Positions 35,147-44,747 of a DNA stretch of 64,000 nucleotides are shown here, piece after piece. The position numbers were made by a program, and so were the translations under genes. Source of the DNA: Arthrobacter sp. ov118 (lineage in GTDB: Bacteria > Actinomycetota > Actinomycetes > Actinomycetales > Micrococcaceae); the NCBI RefSeq assembly GCF_900116495.1, contig NZ_FPAY01000011.1:81334-145333 (forward strand), given 5' to 3'. Each line of letters opens with the position of its first letter. Within the stretch, counting starts at the first letter, position 1. A model generated the notes under the pieces. That model ran no database searches, was not told the DNA's origin, and was given only the letters and a program-made list of their open reading frames with translations.

Positions 35147-35185
35147 CCAGCGCCCCCGCACTCTCCAAATATCCGAAGGACACTC

Positions 35186-36130
35186 ATGAACATCCGCCAG
35201 TCCCGCATCCTCACCGCAGTCGTTGCCACCGGCTTCGCCGCCGCTCTCGCCGGCTGCAGCGCCGCTGCGAGCCCCACCACCGCAACTGCGTCCAACAGCG
35301 CGCCCAACGCCCTCGAAGGCGTCAACACCCAGCCCGCCTACAACGAAACCATCGCCAAGACGGTACCGGAGGCATTCAAAAAGCCCGGCGGCCTCACCGT
35401 AGGAACAGACGCCACCATGGCACCAAAGGAATTCATCGGCGATGACGGCAGCACCTTCAAAGGCCTGGACATCGACTTCACCTACGCCATCGGCAACGTC
35501 CTGGGCATCAAGATGAACTTCGTCAACGCCGGGTTCGACACCCTCCTGCCCGGGGTGCAGAACGGACGCTACGACCTCGTCGCCTCCTCCGCGGCCCCGA
35601 CCCTCGCGCGCGAAAAAGTCGTCGACTTCGTCAGCGTCGATCGCTCCGGAGAAACACTGCTCGTCAAATCCGAGAAGAAGTCCACCATCACCTCCATCGA
35701 ATCCCTGTGCGGCATGACCGCCGCGGCCATCAAGGGTTCCCTGCAGGTCGAGGATCTCAGCGAACAGAGCACGAAATGCACGGCCGCCGGGAAGCCGGCC
35801 ATCAACACCTCCCTCTACCCGGACGCCTCCGCGGCCAACCTTGCCCTCAACAGCGACCGGGCCGACGCTGCCTTCTTCGACACCCCGACATCGGCCTACC
35901 AGTCCAAGAACTCCAACGGCAAACTCGCCATGACCGGACCGATCTACCGGGCGGGCCTGGAGGGCATCTTCATGTCCCAGGGCAAGGGACTCGCCCAGCC
36001 CGTCGCCAACGCCGTGAACGAGCTCATCAAGACCGGCGTGTACCAGGAACTGCTCAACAAATGGGGCCTGAACGACTCCGCCATCAAGACCGCCTACGTG
36101 AACCCCGCGACCAACGGCAAGGCTGAATGA
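35186..36130 (+). CDS. Amino acid-type ABC transporter substrate-binding lipoprotein (second cluster)
   Basis: The 314-residue protein has a lipoprotein signal ending in AAALAGCSA. The mature part contains VGTDATMAPKEFIGDDGS, then FKGLDIDFTYAIGNVLG, GRYDLVASSAAPTLAREK and ELIKTGVYQELLNKWGL, the SBP_bac_3 pattern. Here the binding protein precedes the permease, unlike cluster 1 where it is last. Confidence 0.9.
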   Translation: MNIRQSRILTAVVATGFAAALAGCSAAASPTTATASNSAPNALEGVNTQPAYNETIAKTVPEAFKKPGGLTVGTDATMAPKEFIGDDGSTFKGLDIDFTYAIGNVLGIKMNFVNAGFDTLLPGVQNGRYDLVASSAAPTLAREKVVDFVSVDRSGETLLVKSEKKSTITSIESLCGMTAAAIKGSLQVEDLSEQSTKCTAAGKPAINTSLYPDASAANLALNSDRADAAFFDTPTSAYQSKNSNGKLAMTGPIYRAGLEGIFMSQGKGLAQPVANAVNELIKTGVYQELLNKWGLNDSAIKTAYVNPATNGKAE

Positions 36131-36131
36131 C

Positions 36132-37106
36132 ATGAGCCAGGACACCCAGCAGGTGGCCCAGGAAGCCGCCTACGAACCCCTCCGGATCCGTGAACGATTC
36201 CGGCCATGGTCATGGGTTTCAACGGCGCTGATCCTCGTCGTCATGGCCGTGCTCCTCCAGGCCCTCCTGACCAACCCCAACTTCCAGTGGGACGTCGTCG
36301 CCAAGTACTTCCTGTCCTCCTCCATCCTCAAGGGGCTGGTGCACACCCTGGAACTGACGGCCCTGTCGATGCTGATCGGCGTCAGTCTCGGCACGCTCCT
36401 CGCGGTGATGCGAGGGTCCCGCAACACCGCCTTGTCGGGCGCCTCCAGCGCCTACATCTGGTTCTTCCGGGGCACACCCCTGCTCGTGCAGCTCATCTTC
36501 TGGTACAACCTCTCCTCGCTGTATCCAAGCCTTGTTCTCGGGATCCCGTTCACGGGCATCGACTTCGGATCCGTTGTCACCAACACCGTCATCTCGCCCT
36601 ACACGGCTGCCCTGCTGGGACTGGGCCTCAACCAGGCGGCGTACACGGCGGAGATTGTCCGGGCCGGGATTCTTTCCGTGCCCCACGGACAACTCGACGC
36701 CGCCGCCTCCTTCGGCATGACCAGGGGCCTGACCTTGCGCAGGGTGGTTCTCCCGCAGGCGATGCGGGTCATCATCCCCCCGGTCGGCAATGAGACCATC
36801 GGGATGCTCAAGACAACATCAGTGGTCAGTGTCCTGGCGATGCCCGAACTCCTGTACAGCGCCCAAATCATCTACGCGCGCACCTACGAGATCATCCCGA
36901 TGCTCATCGTGGCCAGCCTCTGGTACCTGCTCGTCACGACGGTGTTGACGCTGATCCAGATGCAGATCGAGAAGAAATACGCCGTACGCGGGCCCGCCGC
37001 GGAAGACGGAACGTTCAAACAGTTCGTCCGGAGGGCCTGGAGAACCCACGCGTCCCGCACCGGGACATCCCTTGCCAAGGCGAATATGACAGGAGCACGT
37101 CCATGA
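36132..37106 (+). CDS. Polar amino acid-type ABC transporter permease (second cluster)
   Basis: The 324-residue protein has the same core as the cluster 1 permease: WFFRGTPLLVQLIFWYNL and an EAA loop LDAAASFGMTRGLTLRRVVL. N- and C-terminal cytosolic extensions are longer than usual. It starts one base after the binding-protein stop and overlaps the ATPase gene by four bases. Confidence 0.9.
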   Translation: MSQDTQQVAQEAAYEPLRIRERFRPWSWVSTALILVVMAVLLQALLTNPNFQWDVVAKYFLSSSILKGLVHTLELTALSMLIGVSLGTLLAVMRGSRNTALSGASSAYIWFFRGTPLLVQLIFWYNLSSLYPSLVLGIPFTGIDFGSVVTNTVISPYTAALLGLGLNQAAYTAEIVRAGILSVPHGQLDAAASFGMTRGLTLRRVVLPQAMRVIIPPVGNETIGMLKTTSVVSVLAMPELLYSAQIIYARTYEIIPMLIVASLWYLLVTTVLTLIQMQIEKKYAVRGPAAEDGTFKQFVRRAWRTHASRTGTSLAKANMTGARP

Positions 37107-37906
37107 CGGCACCAGCCAGTCCCCTCAGCCCGACCAGGGCGACAACCACACCCATGGTGGTTGCGCGTGGCGTCCACAAGTCCTTCGGGAAGACGCCGGT
37201 ACTGCGCGGGCTCGACCTTGACGTAGACGCAGGAGAGGTCGTCTGCCTTCTCGGATCCTCCGGATCCGGCAAAACGACATTCCTGCGCTGCATCAACCAC
37301 CTCGAGAAAATCAACGCCGGAAGAATCACCGTGGCCGGTGAGATCGTTGGCTACCGTGAAGCAGGCAATCACCTCGTCGAACTCTCCGAAAAGGAAGTAG
37401 CCAGACAACGGGCCGGCATGGCCATGGTTTTCCAGCAGTTCAACCTGTTTCCTCACCGCACGGTATTGCAGAACCTCATCGAAGCTCCAGTCCTCGTCAA
37501 ACACGAGCCGAAGGCCGAGGCGACCGAACGCGCCGTCAGCATGCTTTCCCGCGTCGGTCTGGCAGGTAAGGAGAAGGCCTACCCGGGGCAGCTCTCCGGA
37601 GGCCAGCAGCAACGCGTCGCGATAGCCCGGGCCCTCACCATGAGACCGAAACTGATGCTCTTCGATGAACCCACCAGCGCCCTCGATCCCGAACTCGTCG
37701 GGGAGGTCCTGGATGTGATGAGGGGCCTGGCGGAATCCGGCATGACGATGATCGTGGTCACCCACGAAATGGCATTCGCACGGGACGTGGCGGACCGCGT
37801 CGTCGTCATGGATGGAGGAACCATCGTCGAGCAAGGCGCCCCGTCAACCGTCTTCGACAATCCGCAACACGCCCGCACACGGGCGTTCCTCCGCAAAATG
37901 GGGTGA
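37103..37906 (+). CDS. Polar amino acid-type ABC transporter ATPase (second cluster)
   Basis: The 267-residue protein has Walker A GSSGSGKTTFLRCINHL, signature LSGGQQQRVAIARAL, Walker B LMLFDEPTSALDPEL and VTHEMAFARDVAD. It is coupled by ATGA overlap to the permease. It is the last gene of the second operon. No strong terminator is seen in the 160 bases that follow. Confidence 0.92.
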   Translation: MTAPASPLSPTRATTTPMVVARGVHKSFGKTPVLRGLDLDVDAGEVVCLLGSSGSGKTTFLRCINHLEKINAGRITVAGEIVGYREAGNHLVELSEKEVARQRAGMAMVFQQFNLFPHRTVLQNLIEAPVLVKHEPKAEATERAVSMLSRVGLAGKEKAYPGQLSGGQQQRVAIARALTMRPKLMLFDEPTSALDPELVGEVLDVMRGLAESGMTMIVVTHEMAFARDVADRVVVMDGGTIVEQGAPSTVFDNPQHARTRAFLRKMG

Positions 37907-38068
37907 GACCAGACGCAGGGCCGGTGTATGCTGTCATGCCGCGGCGGGCCAGACCCGGGCCAGCCGGGAGCGTCACAAGTCAACGTCTGAGGTGGCAGCT
38001 TCCCTCTGGACGGGCGCGGATCCTGAGGGTTTCGGAACGGGCGGGGTTAGCGGCTGCAGCGGAGAGGG

Positions 38069-38500
38069 TCATTCGGGCAGTTCCATTTGGAAGCCGCAGA
38101 CGCATCTGAGGACCCGGGTGGAGAGGTACACGTCCAGGGCATCTTCGGTCGCGGTTTCTGTGGTCAGGGGCGCGGACAGCCTGCGGTGCTCGGATCCGGC
38201 CTTCTCCATCGGTTGTCCGCAGTGCAGGTAGTGCCCGCCGAGGATCAGCACGTCGCCGGTTTGTTCCAGCCGGGCCAGGACGCCGGCCAGGTCAGCGAGC
38301 CAGGCAGTATGTTCACTGAAGCGCCCGCATCGGCCGCAGGTGTGGGAGACCATCACGATATCGGGCGGATAATCCGGCGGATGGGACACCGACCTGATCG
38401 TCAGTTGGGCGTCGGTGCCGCAGCGGCCGCACATCACCGGCAGCGCGCCGGGTGGGCGTCCGGTGTCGTCGGGGCGGAAGCCGGGGGTTTCGAGTGGCAT
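38069..38500 (-). CDS. Multi-CxxC zinc-ribbon hypothetical protein
   Basis: With start ATG at 38500 the protein has 143 residues. Cysteine pairs occur in VMCGRCGTDA, SHTCGRCGRF, HYLHCGQPM and RVLRCVCGFQ, which suggests two zinc ribbons around a helical middle. Two bases separate it from the preceding small gene, so they form an operon. Function is unknown. Confidence 0.6.
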   Translation of the reverse strand: MPLETPGFRPDDTGRPPGALPVMCGRCGTDAQLTIRSVSHPPDYPPDIVMVSHTCGRCGRFSEHTAWLADLAGVLARLEQTGDVLILGGHYLHCGQPMEKAGSEHRRLSAPLTTETATEDALDVYLSTRVLRCVCGFQMELPE

Positions 38501-38502
38501 GA

Positions 38503-38760
38503 TCAGCCGCGGTGGGGGTAGCTGGCGAGGATGTAGTCTGCTGCCGCTTGTCCTTTCATCCTCAGCCGGCCCCTGCGGATATGGACGCGGCACCGGCGCA
38601 TGCCTGCGCGGAAGGCGGCATCGCGCCTGGGTGTCTTGCCCTGGAGCAGGCACCAGCTGGTGTACAGGCCGTAGAGGCAGTGCGGACCGAGGGGGCTGTC
38701 GGTGTCGGGGGCGGGGGAAGTGGCGTCGTGAAGGAACTGCTGGAAATGCGAGGTGGCCAT
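38503..38760 (-). CDS. Small basic hypothetical protein
   Basis: The 85-residue protein starts MATSHFQQFLHDATSP and has a basic C-terminal half (GMRRCRVHIRRGRLRMKGQ). It ends two bases before the start of the zinc-ribbon gene. No family is recognised. The tight spacing and shared direction support it as real. Confidence 0.5.
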   Translation of the reverse strand: MATSHFQQFLHDATSPAPDTDSPLGPHCLYGLYTSWCLLQGKTPRRDAAFRAGMRRCRVHIRRGRLRMKGQAAADYILASYPHRG

Positions 38761-39148
38761 GGAGCGGCTCTTTCCTCAGGCTGCGTGATGGGCCGCCATG
38801 GGGCTATAGCAGCGTCAGCTCCGGGCCGCGCACCAGGCCCGGAGGGGGTCCCTGCGCAAGAAGCCGGCGCAAAGGGGCCGTATTCGACGCTACCCCGCGC
38901 GGCCGGGGTTGTATATAGCCCGGCCGGAACTGGTGGACCCGGCGGGGGCCGTACACACACCCGCCAGGACCAGATGAAGTGGCAGGGGGTACCTGACGGG
39001 GGCGGTGGGATCCGTCGTCGAAGCGGCGGACGGGCCACAATCATCGGATACAGCGCCTTAAAGGCCTCGCTCGGCGTCAGCCCCCGCGTTCCCGAGCATC
39101 CGCCAGGCAGATGCCCCGTCGCGAGTGCCCTTTTGGATGGCCGATGTT
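38761..39148. other. Intergenic region, nothing recognised
   Basis: This GC-rich stretch of about 390 bases holds no protein-like frame on either strand that is independent of the flanking genes. I see no clear terminator or promoter. Confidence 0.4.
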
Positions 39149-39607
39149 TTAGCGGTCGGCGGCCGTGGCTGGCTTGGTATCGCGCGAAAGCAGCAGGGCC
39201 AGCGCGATCATCCCGACGCCGAGGACAAAGTGGAGCCAGTTGTCCGCGTTGTTGACTGGCACGAAGTTCGCCGGGGTGTCGTGCCCGACGATGAGCCCGT
39301 AGATCCAGAGGACCAGGTAGATAATGCCGCCGTACAGCAGAAAGTTCCTGGCCAGCGGGCGGGTGCGGGCCATCAGGAAGCCGGCAACGCCGAAGAGCAA
39401 ATGGACGATGTTGTGAAGAACGGAGACCTGGAAGACCCCCAGGAGCAGCGCCCCGGACTCATGGCCTGCGATCACGAGAGCATCGTAATGGCCGGTCACT
39501 CCCGGGATGAAGCCAAGGACGCCCACAAGCAGGAAGACTGCCCCTACTGCCAGGGCTGCTTTCTGCACGTTTGTCCGCGGGCCTGTCGTGCGGTTGGTGG
39601 TTGTCAA
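39149..39607 (-). CDS. DUF4383 membrane protein
   Basis: The 152-residue protein has four membrane segments, including ALAVGAVFLLVGVLGFIPG, SVLHNIVHLLFGVAGFLMA and WLHFVLGVGMIALALLLS. The HNIVHLLFG and NWLHFVLG motifs are typical of DUF4383. A TTG start is inferred because AGGAGA lies seven bases upstream. Role unknown; the family is common in actinobacteria. Confidence 0.8.
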   Translation of the reverse strand: MTTTNRTTGPRTNVQKAALAVGAVFLLVGVLGFIPGVTGHYDALVIAGHESGALLLGVFQVSVLHNIVHLLFGVAGFLMARTRPLARNFLLYGGIIYLVLWIYGLIVGHDTPANFVPVNNADNWLHFVLGVGMIALALLLSRDTKPATAADR

Positions 39608-39822
39608 AGTGCACTCTCCTTCGTCGGAAAAGCTTCACCGGTCGCCGCTGCCTGAACCCGCCTCAGCCGCGTATCCAACATAGTAAGCATGATTAGCATT
39701 TATGGGAAGCGTCTGCTTCAGCGGTTCCGCGCCCGCATGGGCAGGGAGTCGCTCGCCCTGGTGGCGCGGACCCGTCCGGGGTCCCGGATGGCGAAGGACG
39801 ACCCAGGTCTTCGGTCGGTCCG

Positions 39823-40332
39823 CTATTTCCTGTCACCAGCGGACGGGCCGGCCATGTCGGGCCGGTCAGTGCTGAATTTATGCCGCCGCAGCGACGGACC
39901 TGGTGGGATTAAGCTGTCCCGCTTAGCGATCACCAGCCCCGCCAAAAGCGCAGCCGCGACATGCGCATGCAGCGTCAGCTCCGTGGAATGGGCCGGAGAG
40001 GATGCCGACGAAACCAGCGGAAGCTGACGAAGGAATACGCCATGGCCGTGCTCTGCGGAAGAACCGCCGTCAAAAGCTGCGGAGAACAGTCCGAACGCAA
40101 GGTGCAGGACCTGCTGCACCAGACCCGAGAGCAGGAGCACTCCCCACACCGGGAACCTGAGGAAAGCGACCATCGAGGCAAGCATGCTCAACAGGGCAGT
40201 CAGCGCCGCAAGAATAGAAACCGCGGGAACCGGACCGCCGGACACCGAATGCGCGGCAACGGCGAGGGCGACCATCAGCGGCCCGGACATCCAGGCAACA
40301 ACCAGCGAACTGTGACCCTTCCGTTGCTCCAC
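39823..40332 (-). CDS. Histidine-containing membrane protein
   Basis: A GTG start at 40332 with AGGAGG nine bases upstream gives 169 residues. About four membrane helices are seen (GPLMVALAVAAHSVSG, VSILAALTALLSMLASMVAF, VWGVLLLSGLVQQVLHLAF, HVAAALLAGLVIA). Histidines cluster in SSAEHGHGVF and STELTLHAHV. The layout resembles membrane proteins found near copper-handling genes in actinobacteria, but no such genes are adjacent. Confidence 0.5.
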   Translation of the reverse strand: MEQRKGHSSLVVAWMSGPLMVALAVAAHSVSGGPVPAVSILAALTALLSMLASMVAFLRFPVWGVLLLSGLVQQVLHLAFGLFSAAFDGGSSAEHGHGVFLRQLPLVSSASSPAHSTELTLHAHVAAALLAGLVIAKRDSLIPPGPSLRRHKFSTDRPDMAGPSAGDRK

Positions 40333-40607
40333 GGAAAATCTCCTCCTGCTCCCAGGCCGCCGCCCCGGCCGGTAGAACCCCTCCTCGCCACTTCTCGTTG
40401 TTCCCCAGGGGCAACCTGACGTTAGGTGTACCCGCATGTTATCTGCGCGGCTGTCGCCACATCTACTGTCATTTTCAGAAGCTGACTGCACTGACTTTCC
40501 TGTGATTTCGGGGGTAGTGCAGACGACTTGTGAACACTGGCTGCTCGGTACTCCTCTGCACTACAGTCACTTCTGTTTGGTACTCCTGTTCCCAAAGGAG
40601 GCAGGAA

Positions 40608-42293
40608 TGGACGCCGATCCGGTTCGCATTGCTGCGCATGGACAGCTGACAATGCCGGATGCCGCGTGGGAACAGGCTCGGAGCCGGGCCGCGGTGATCG
40701 GGTCGTTGGCGGCACGGGGCACGGGGCACGATAAGGCTTGCGGACGCTGACAGGGCCGCCGCGGAGCTCGGTGTTTCTCGCCGGCAGGTTTACGTGCTCC
40801 TGGGCAGATACCGCCAGGGTCCTGGTCTTGTTACTGATCTTGCGGTGCGCCGTTCAACTGGTGGCAAGGGTGGGAACCGTCTGCCTGAGCCGGTCGAGGA
40901 AATCATTCGCGACTTGATCCGCGGTCGGTTTCTTACGCGTCAGAAGCGGAGCGTGGCGGCGATCCACCGCGAGATCGCCTGCGCTTGCGCGGCGCGAGGA
41001 TTGAAGGCCCCGACCAGGAACACGGTGGCCCGGCGCATCTCGATGCTTAACCCGGTTGAGGTCGGCCGGCGCAGGGAAGGCGCTGACGCTGTGAGGCCGT
41101 TGCAGGCCGCCGGCGGTGACGTGCCGGTGATCGGTTCGATCCTGGAGCAGGTACAGATCGACCACACGGTCATTGACGTGGTCATCGTGGATGAGCGCGA
41201 GCGTCGATCGATTGGCCGCCCGTATTTGACTGTTGCGATCGATGTGTACAGCCGGACGCTCGTGGGAATGGTCATCACTTTGGAGCCGCCGTCGGCTGTG
41301 TCCGTGGGGTTGTGCCTTGCCCACGCAGCCGGTGATAAACGGCCTTGGCTCGAACGGCTCGGCGTGGAGGCGGATTGGCCGATGAGCGGGAAGCCGAAAT
41401 CGTTGTTCTTGGATAACGGAGCGGAGTTCAAGAGCGAGGCATTGCGGCGCGGGTGCGAGCAGCACGGCATTCGGCTGGCCTATCGGCCGCCGGGACGACC
41501 GCACTACGGCGGCATCGTTGAGCGCGTGATCGGCACAACGATGCGCCACATCCACGAGCTTCCCGGAACCACCTTCTCCAATCCGGTGGAGCGTGGCCGG
41601 TATGACTCGGAGAAGATGGCCGCGCTGACATTACCTGAGCTGGAGAGATGGTTAGTGCTTGCGGTCGCTGGCTACCACGGCAGCGTGCACAGCACATTAG
41701 GGCAGACGCCGGCCGGGCAATGGGCTGCCGGGGTCGCCGCCACCGGCGCACCGTCCGTCAAGGCAAACCAGACGGCGTTCCTGGTGGATTTTCTCCCAGT
41801 CTTCCGCCGTACCCTGACCCGCACCGGTTTCGTCATCGACCATGTCCACTACTTCGCGAACGCCTTGAAGCCCTGGATCGCTCGGCGTGACAGCCTGGGG
41901 TCATTCATCGTCCGGCGGGATCCGCGCGACATCAGCCGGGTGTGGGTCCTGGAGCCCGAAGGCCATCACTATGTGGAAGTCCCGTATAGGTCGATCTCGA
42001 ACCCTGCCGTCAGTGTGTGGGAACACCGGCAGGCGCTGGCCCGATTACGCGAACGCGGCGCCGCACAGGTGGATGAGGCGGCGTTGTTTCGGACAATCGA
42101 GCAAATGCGCGAAGTCGCTGAGACCGCCGCAAGAACGACCAAGCGCGTCCGGAGGGAAACGGAACGCCGCAAGCATGCCGGGCACGCACACCCAGCCAAC
42201 CGGGCATTGACGATTCCTGCCCACCGGATGCTGCAACAGCCGCGGGCCCGACAGGGGTTCCCATTCAACCGTTTGAACAGATTGAGGAATGGT
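40608..42293 (+). pseudogene. tniA: tniA transposase, frameshifted twice
   Basis: The start MDADPVRIAAHGQLTMPDAA lies in one frame. The body lies in another, beginning LADADRAAAELGVSRRQVYV. The duplicated heptamer ACGGGGC at 40714-40727 explains the first shift, since removing one copy restores a single frame. The body has a DDE integrase core: VQIDHTVIDVVIVD, LFLDNGAEFKS, and YGGIVERVIGTTM followed by the Mu-type C-terminal domain. The conserved end PIQPFEQIEEW lies in a third frame, so a second shift must lie at about 42170-42225. It is a DDE transposase by descent. Confidence 0.85.
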
Positions 42294-43207
42294 GACCGTG
42301 GACAACCACCGGCTGCTGGACCTGAAGCATCTGCACCCGGTATCGCGGGAATTGGCACGGCTGCCATCGGCGGAGCGGCTGGACCGGATTCGCGCAGATC
42401 GATGGATCGGGTATCCGAAGGCCGTCGACGCCGTGGAACGCCTGGAAATGCTCTTTCACTGGCCGCGGAAACAGCGCATGCCCAACCTGTTGCTGATCGG
42501 GCCAACAAACAACGGCAAGTCGATGGTGGTCGAACGGTTCCGCCGGCAGCACCCGCCCATGACGGAGGCAGACCGCGAAAACACTCCGGTCGTGTGCATG
42601 CAGATGCCCTCGGAACCATCCGCGCTTCGGTTCTACACGGCACTGCTTGCCGCGCTCGGTGCGCCGTTCCGGGCACGGCAGCGCCTCGCCGACGTCGAGC
42701 GGCTGGCACTTTCCCTGCTGCACGAGGTGGGTGTGAGGATGTTGGTGATCGACGAGTTCCACAACGTTCTGGCCGGTCGGGGCGAGACACGGCGTGAGTT
42801 CCTGAACCTGCTTCGGTTTCTGGGCAACGAGCTCCACATTCCCCTCGTCGGAGTCGGCACGCGGGAGGCCTATCTTGCCGTGAGGTCAGATGACCAGCTC
42901 GAGAACAGGTTCGAACCGTTCGTTTTGCCGCTCTGGGAGGTGGGCGACGAAAACCCGGTCGCTGCTGGCAAGCTTCGCTGCCTCGTTCCCTCTCCACTCA
43001 CCGTCCTCGATCGATACCGAGGACATGGCCCGGTACCTGCTCGCCCGTAGCGAGGGCACCATCGGAGAGCTCGCCCGACTTCTGACTGCCGCCGCGGTCG
43101 CCGCAGTTGAAAGCGGGGAGGAGAGGATCAGCCGCCGGACGCTGGCCATGGCCGATTACACCGGCCCCAGCGAACGGCGCAAGCTGTTTGAGCGGGAACT
43201 GCTGTGA
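42289..43207 (+). pseudogene. tniB: tniB transposition ATPase, frameshifted
   Basis: The start MVTVDNHRLLDLKHLHPVSR overlaps the tniA end. Walker A is LLIGPTNNGKSMVVERF and Walker B is VRMLVIDEFHNVLAG. After PLWEVGDEN the original frame (RSLLASFAASFPLHSPSS, ending SERRKLFERELL) is reached only by dropping one C from the CCC run at 42954-42956. As written, the frame ends early at 43050. TniB is the AAA+ activator that chooses target DNA with TniQ. Confidence 0.8.
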
Positions 43208-44157
43208 TCGTTTCGCGCCGCTGGCCATTGCATCCTGCACCACTGCCCGGCGAGTCACTCTCGTCATGGTTGCGGCGAATCGCCGATCGTTACGATGTCA
43301 GCCTTTACGTTCTCGTGTCGGACTTGGGTCATGCATTGGACGGGCCGGAAGACCTGGACACCTGCCCGCCCGCTGGATTCGCTCGCGAGCTGGCACGGCG
43401 AACCGGTGTCGATGTGCACCGGATTCAGAGGATGAGCCTCGGCGGCTGGGCGCCCTGGCTCCTTGACCAGCTGGAACCGGACCCTGAGGCGTTTACGAGC
43501 TACACCCGACAGCTTTCCGTGTTGCTGCCGGCAGGAAGGCGGCGACCGCGGCAGATCCCTGTCTGGCGGGCCTGGCTTCCCTCGAAACAGGCCCTGCGGG
43601 CATGCCCGCAATGTATTGCCACGTCCAAACCGCCGCACCCATACCAATTATTGTGGTTGCTTTCACTGACGCTTAGCTGCCCTTTCCATGGATGCCTCCT
43701 CGAACCGCGCGCGAAGGCTGCCACTTACTTCTCGGACTGGGAGCGCAAACCACCAGCGCCGAGGCCCGCATCCGCCACGGTCCTGGCCATGGACGGCCGA
43801 ACCTGGCACGCCATGACAACGGGATCGGTCGACCTGCCCCGACGACAAGTTCACGCCGGAGTCTGGTTTCGCCTGATCCGGACAATCATCGACGAACTCG
43901 GAGCAACCATCTCGGAGTGTCGTACCGCCTCCCGCATGATTATGCGCGTCTGGAAAGAAACGGGCTATCCCCTCCGGGCCGGGCCACTGAAATGGCACCC
44001 GCACGAAGACTATCCACTCGACGTGCAACTCCGCACTCTCCAAGCAACCGCGACCGCCATCCACCTCCTCGAAAGCAAAACCCTCACTGGCCATGGACCG
44101 GACGCAGCACTCTTCCTGCCCTACGCCGCCTCCACCGGGGGACAGGCCGGGCAGTAA
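43204..44157 (+). CDS. tniQ: TniQ family transposition protein
   Basis: The 317-residue protein opens with PAPLPGESLSSWLRRIADRY, the TniQ signature. A zinc-binding segment follows (LRACPQCIATSK and LSLTLSCPFHGCLLEP). It overlaps the restored tniB end by four bases. TniQ links transposase and ATPase to the target and is the family also used in CRISPR-associated Tn7 systems. No CRISPR genes are seen here. The frame is intact. Confidence 0.85.
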   Translation: MIVSRRWPLHPAPLPGESLSSWLRRIADRYDVSLYVLVSDLGHALDGPEDLDTCPPAGFARELARRTGVDVHRIQRMSLGGWAPWLLDQLEPDPEAFTSYTRQLSVLLPAGRRRPRQIPVWRAWLPSKQALRACPQCIATSKPPHPYQLLWLLSLTLSCPFHGCLLEPRAKAATYFSDWERKPPAPRPASATVLAMDGRTWHAMTTGSVDLPRRQVHAGVWFRLIRTIIDELGATISECRTASRMIMRVWKETGYPLRAGPLKWHPHEDYPLDVQLRTLQATATAIHLLESKTLTGHGPDAALFLPYAASTGGQAGQ

Positions 44158-44296
44158 TAACTTCGCGGGTCGCCGGGCACGGGCTTGCGCCTTGTCCGAC
44201 GAAGCCATTGCAAATGCCAGAGGCAACAAGACGCCCGCCCAAGGGCCAGTGCAGAGGACTTCTGACATTCAGTGCAGACGACTTCTGAAACTGACA

Positions 44297-44471
44297 TCAA
44301 CGCCTGTCCGCTGACGGACGCACCGATGCCAGCCGGTACAGAAGTGTGGGCAAAAATCCCTAGAAATAGGGTAAAAACGTCTGTTCGTTCAGTTGAATGG
44401 TTGGTAGAATTTAGACAGCAGTACAGAACAGACGAACCTAACTAGAAGTGATACGAAACCGAGGACTGACC
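44297..44471. promoter_or_regulatory. Promoter region with inverted repeat upstream of the glutaredoxin gene
   Basis: CGTCTGTTC (44378-44386) faces GAACAGACG (44426-44434) with a 39-base spacer. TAGAAT at 44405-44410 between the arms could be a -10 box. The arrangement suggests a repressor or initiator binding both arms around the promoter of the ssb operon. Confidence 0.4.
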
Positions 44472-44747
44472 ATGACTGTCACCATCTACACCAAGCCCGC
44501 CGGATGCTTCGGCTGCACCAAGACCAAGCAGAAGTTCACCGACGCCGGCATCGCCTTCACCGAGGTGGACGTCACCACCAACCCGGCCGCCTTCGAGTAC
44601 ATCACCGAAGAGCTCGCATACTCCCAGGTCCCCGTCGTGGTCTACGACAAGGACAACACCGAAGACCACTGGTCCGGTCTGAACCCGGACAAGATCTCCC
44701 GGGTCATCGCGATCGAAGCCGCCGCACGGGAAGGCGCCCTCGCATGA
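44472..44747 (+). CDS. Glutaredoxin/NrdH-like redoxin
   Basis: The 91-residue protein has a thioredoxin fold start TVTIYTKPAGCFGCTKTKQK with active-site CFGC, then SQVPVVVYDKDNTEDHWSGL with the conserved cis-proline. Similar redoxins occur on actinobacterial plasmids and phages, where they could serve ribonucleotide reductase or redox control. GAGGA lies six bases before the ATG. It overlaps ssb by four bases. Confidence 0.8.
   Translation: MTVTIYTKPAGCFGCTKTKQKFTDAGIAFTEVDVTTNPAAFEYITEELAYSQVPVVVYDKDNTEDHWSGLNPDKISRVIAIEAAAREGALA

Larger units (their letters stand above)
40467..44296 (+). mobile_element. Tn402/Tn5053-type transposon with tniA, tniB, tniQ
   Basis: The left end TGTCATTTTCAGAAG (40467) and the reverse complement of the right end, TGTCAGTTTCAGAAG (44296), form about 28-base inverted repeats. 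At the right end a second GTGCAG-type repeat lies 23 bases inside. The five bases outside are TCTAC on the left and TCAAC on the right, a near-match to the five-base target duplication of this family. It carries no resolvase and no cargo beyond the three tni genes. Both tniA and tniB are frameshifted, so it is probably no longer autonomous. Confidence 0.85.

Noticed and set aside
34268..36145. A 625-codon minus-strand frame opposite the second cluster
   Set aside because: It runs antisense through two well-supported genes (kinase and binding protein) and has no domain signature.
40467..44296. Possible CRISPR-associated transposon because of tniQ
   Set aside because: No Cas genes or repeat-spacer arrays occur in the element or the window. 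The gene set is the ordinary Tn402/Tn5053 type.
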